Assembly (NCBI GenBank): GCA_002709915.1
Contig: PARF01000038.1
Span: 1 to 53,895, forward strand
Length of the DNA: 53,895 nt
From: Roseibacillus sp.
Lineage (GTDB): Bacteria; Verrucomicrobiota; Verrucomicrobiia; Verrucomicrobiales; Akkermansiaceae
Reading direction: 5' to 3'
Shown one piece after another: positions 52,676-53,895 of the stretch (within the stretch, counting starts at the first letter, position 1; every line of letters begins with the position of its first letter). The translations under genes and the position numbers were made by a program. The notes beneath the pieces are model-generated. The model searched no databases and was not told the DNA's origin. It was given only the letters and a program-made list of their open reading frames with translations.

Positions 52676-53895
52676 ATGCACTCCGCCGGCCGGCTTCTCT
52701 TTATCCTCGGCTCAATTTTCTCCCCTCTCGTTATGGCTAAACCCATTCCACCGAGCGCCAAGCGTATTCCCCACGATGTTGTTGCTCCCCATGGCCACAC
52801 GCGCGATGACCCCTATTACTGGATGAGGGACCGGGAAAATCCCGCAGTTATCTCCTATCTTAACGAGGAAAATAACTATACCTCCCTCATGCTCAGGGAA
52901 ACGGAGGATCTGCAGAAGAATCTTTTCGACGAAATCGTCGGGCGAATCGTTCAGGACGATTCATCTGTTCCTTACCGTGAAAAAAACTACGAGTATTACA
53001 GGCGCTACCGCAAAGGCGACTCCTACCCCCTCTCATGTCGCCGACGCGCTGGCACCAACGAGGAGGAAATCATGTTCGATATCCCTTCCATGGCAAAAGG
53101 GTATAAGTTCTACCGTCACCGCACGGGAGAGCTGAGTAGTAACGAGGAAATCGTGGCCTTCTCAACGGACACCAAGGGCCGCCGGATCTACACCCTTCGC
53201 TTTAAGAACTTGGTCACCGGAGAGATCTTGCCCGACAAACTGGAACACGTGACGGGCAATCATGCCTGGGCGAATGACAACAAAACGGTCTTCTACACGC
53301 GTCAGGACCCTGAAACCTTGCGCTCTTATCAAGTTTATAAACATGTTCTGGGTTCTCCGGTGCAGGACGACGTCTTGGTTTTTGAGGAGAAGGATGAAAC
53401 TTTCCGATGCTACGTCTACAAGACCAAATCCGGCCGTTTTATCGTAATAGGTTCCAGCCAGACACTCTCCGATGAGCTTCTTCTGATTGAGGCAGACCGC
53501 CCGAGTGACAAACCCCGAGTTTTCAGCCCCCGCCGCCGCAATCTGGAATACAGCATTGATCACGTAGGCGATCGGTTTCTCATCCGCACCAACAAGGAAG
53601 CTCCCAACTTCAGGCTGATGAGTTGTCCCCTCGAAGATACAGCTGAGGAGAACTGGAAGGAAGTCATTCCCTCGCGTGATGATATTTACCTGAGCAGCGT
53701 CGAGGTTTTTCGCGATTATCTGGTGGTGACGGAACGGCGCAATGCCCTGAACCGCATTCGTATCCGAAATGCTGAAGGACAATGGCATGAGGTTGACTTT
53801 GAGGAGCCCGCTTACTCCGCATCACTTGGCGTAAATGTTGAAATGAACACGGAAATTCTCCGTTTTAGTTTTGAGTCGATGAGAATTCCGGACAG
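52676..53895 (+). CDS. Oligopeptidase B-like S9 peptidase, N-terminal part (cut by window edge)
   Basis: An open frame from the ATG at 52676 to the window end; 406 codons are visible with no stop. A signal peptide (MHSAGRLLFILGSIFSPLVMA) is followed by the S9A N-terminus: DDPYYWMRDRENPAVISYLN (about 53-72), ETEDLQKNLFDEIVGRIVQD (about 84-103), VPYREKNYEYYRRYRKGDSY and LSCRRRAGTNEEEIMFDI. Then comes the beta-propeller, with repeats such as AWANDNKTVFYTRQDP. These match oligopeptidase B, which cuts after Lys or Arg in short peptides. The catalytic alpha/beta hydrolase domain with Ser, Asp and His lies beyond the window, so activity cannot be judged. Export is unusual for the E. coli type but common in environmental relatives. 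Confidence 0.88.
   Translation, partial: MHSAGRLLFILGSIFSPLVMAKPIPPSAKRIPHDVVAPHGHTRDDPYYWMRDRENPAVISYLNEENNYTSLMLRETEDLQKNLFDEIVGRIVQDDSSVPYREKNYEYYRRYRKGDSYPLSCRRRAGTNEEEIMFDIPSMAKGYKFYRHRTGELSSNEEIVAFSTDTKGRRIYTLRFKNLVTGEILPDKLEHVTGNHAWANDNKTVFYTRQDPETLRSYQVYKHVLGSPVQDDVLVFEEKDETFRCYVYKTKSGRFIVIGSSQTLSDELLLIEADRPSDKPRVFSPRRRNLEYSIDHVGDRFLIRTNKEAPNFRLMSCPLEDTAEENWKEVIPSRDDIYLSSVEVFRDYLVVTERRNALNRIRIRNAEGQWHEVDFEEPAYSASLGVNVEMNTEILRFSFESMRIPD

Noticed and set aside
53162-53788. A 208-codon frame antisense to the S9 peptidase gene at the right edge
   Set aside because: The plus strand encodes an uninterrupted, recognisable oligopeptidase B-like protein.

Overview
The window is bacterial chromosome, almost certainly from a marine-type member of the Verrucomicrobiota (PVC superphylum). 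The evidence is a 51-residue PVC 'signature' basic protein (22092-22247), a prepilin-type protein with an H-X9-DG motif, an autotransporter-associated beta-strand repeat protein, a PEP-CTERM surface protein, a DUF1080 protein, a DUF6607 protein and an HPr kinase beside HPr and enzyme I in an LPS-making Gram-negative. It is gene-dense and mostly housekeeping. I see no insertion sequence, phage gene, integrase, CRISPR array or rRNA; there is one tRNA (Ser, anticodon CGA). Two genes are cut by the window edges: DUF1015 on the left and an oligopeptidase B-like S9 peptidase on the right.

Layout. 0-13.3 kb: DUF1015, nitroreductase, a secreted coiled-coil protein, an MsbA-like ABC exporter, a secreted trypsin-like protease, dxr and cdsA (isoprenoid and phospholipid precursors), an EF-hand protein with a clear terminator, a polysaccharide deacetylase lipoprotein, MTA phosphorylase, a YafK-type L,D-transpeptidase-fold protein, a GNAT acetyltransferase and DUF6607. 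13.4-17.8 kb: a surface cluster on the minus strand (beta-strand repeat protein, pseudopilin, PEP-CTERM protein with its own promoter and terminator). 17.9-28.5 kb: tRNA-Ser, a metallopeptidase, a DUF374 acyltransferase overlapping folD, an IscU/NifU-like scaffold plus SufT, the PVC small basic protein, an RsuA-family pseudouridine synthase, acetyl-CoA synthetase, a coiled-coil protein, mpl and a HAD phosphatase.

28.7-42.3 kb is the envelope core and the most interesting stretch: lptD, a short Wzz-like membrane protein on the opposite strand, an M16 peptidase, DUF1844, kdsA, an unusual 799-residue protein with an LptC-like N-terminus and three tandem LptA/OstA-like modules, lptB, then hprK, HPr and enzyme I. 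Kdo synthesis, LPS export and a PTS phosphorelay thus sit side by side. The arrangement resembles the proteobacterial kds-lptCA-lptB-rpoN-hpf-ptsN locus, but with a Firmicutes-type HPr(Ser46)/HPrK pair.

42.3-53.9 kb: a von Willebrand factor A membrane protein, an M32 carboxypeptidase, a membrane-anchored protein with a Glu-Pro repeat, DNA polymerase I with intact proofreading motifs, a YdcF-type protein, a DUF1080 protein, and a tight two-gene operon encoding the two halves of the plant antiviral protein Tm-1 (TIM-barrel 'PEP hydrolase' and UPF0261) as separate proteins.

Most start codons have no recognisable Shine-Dalgarno sequence, so several starts were chosen from protein features (signal peptides, family alignment) rather than ribosome binding sites. 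Functional names rest on recognised motifs and family resemblance read by eye; no database search was run.
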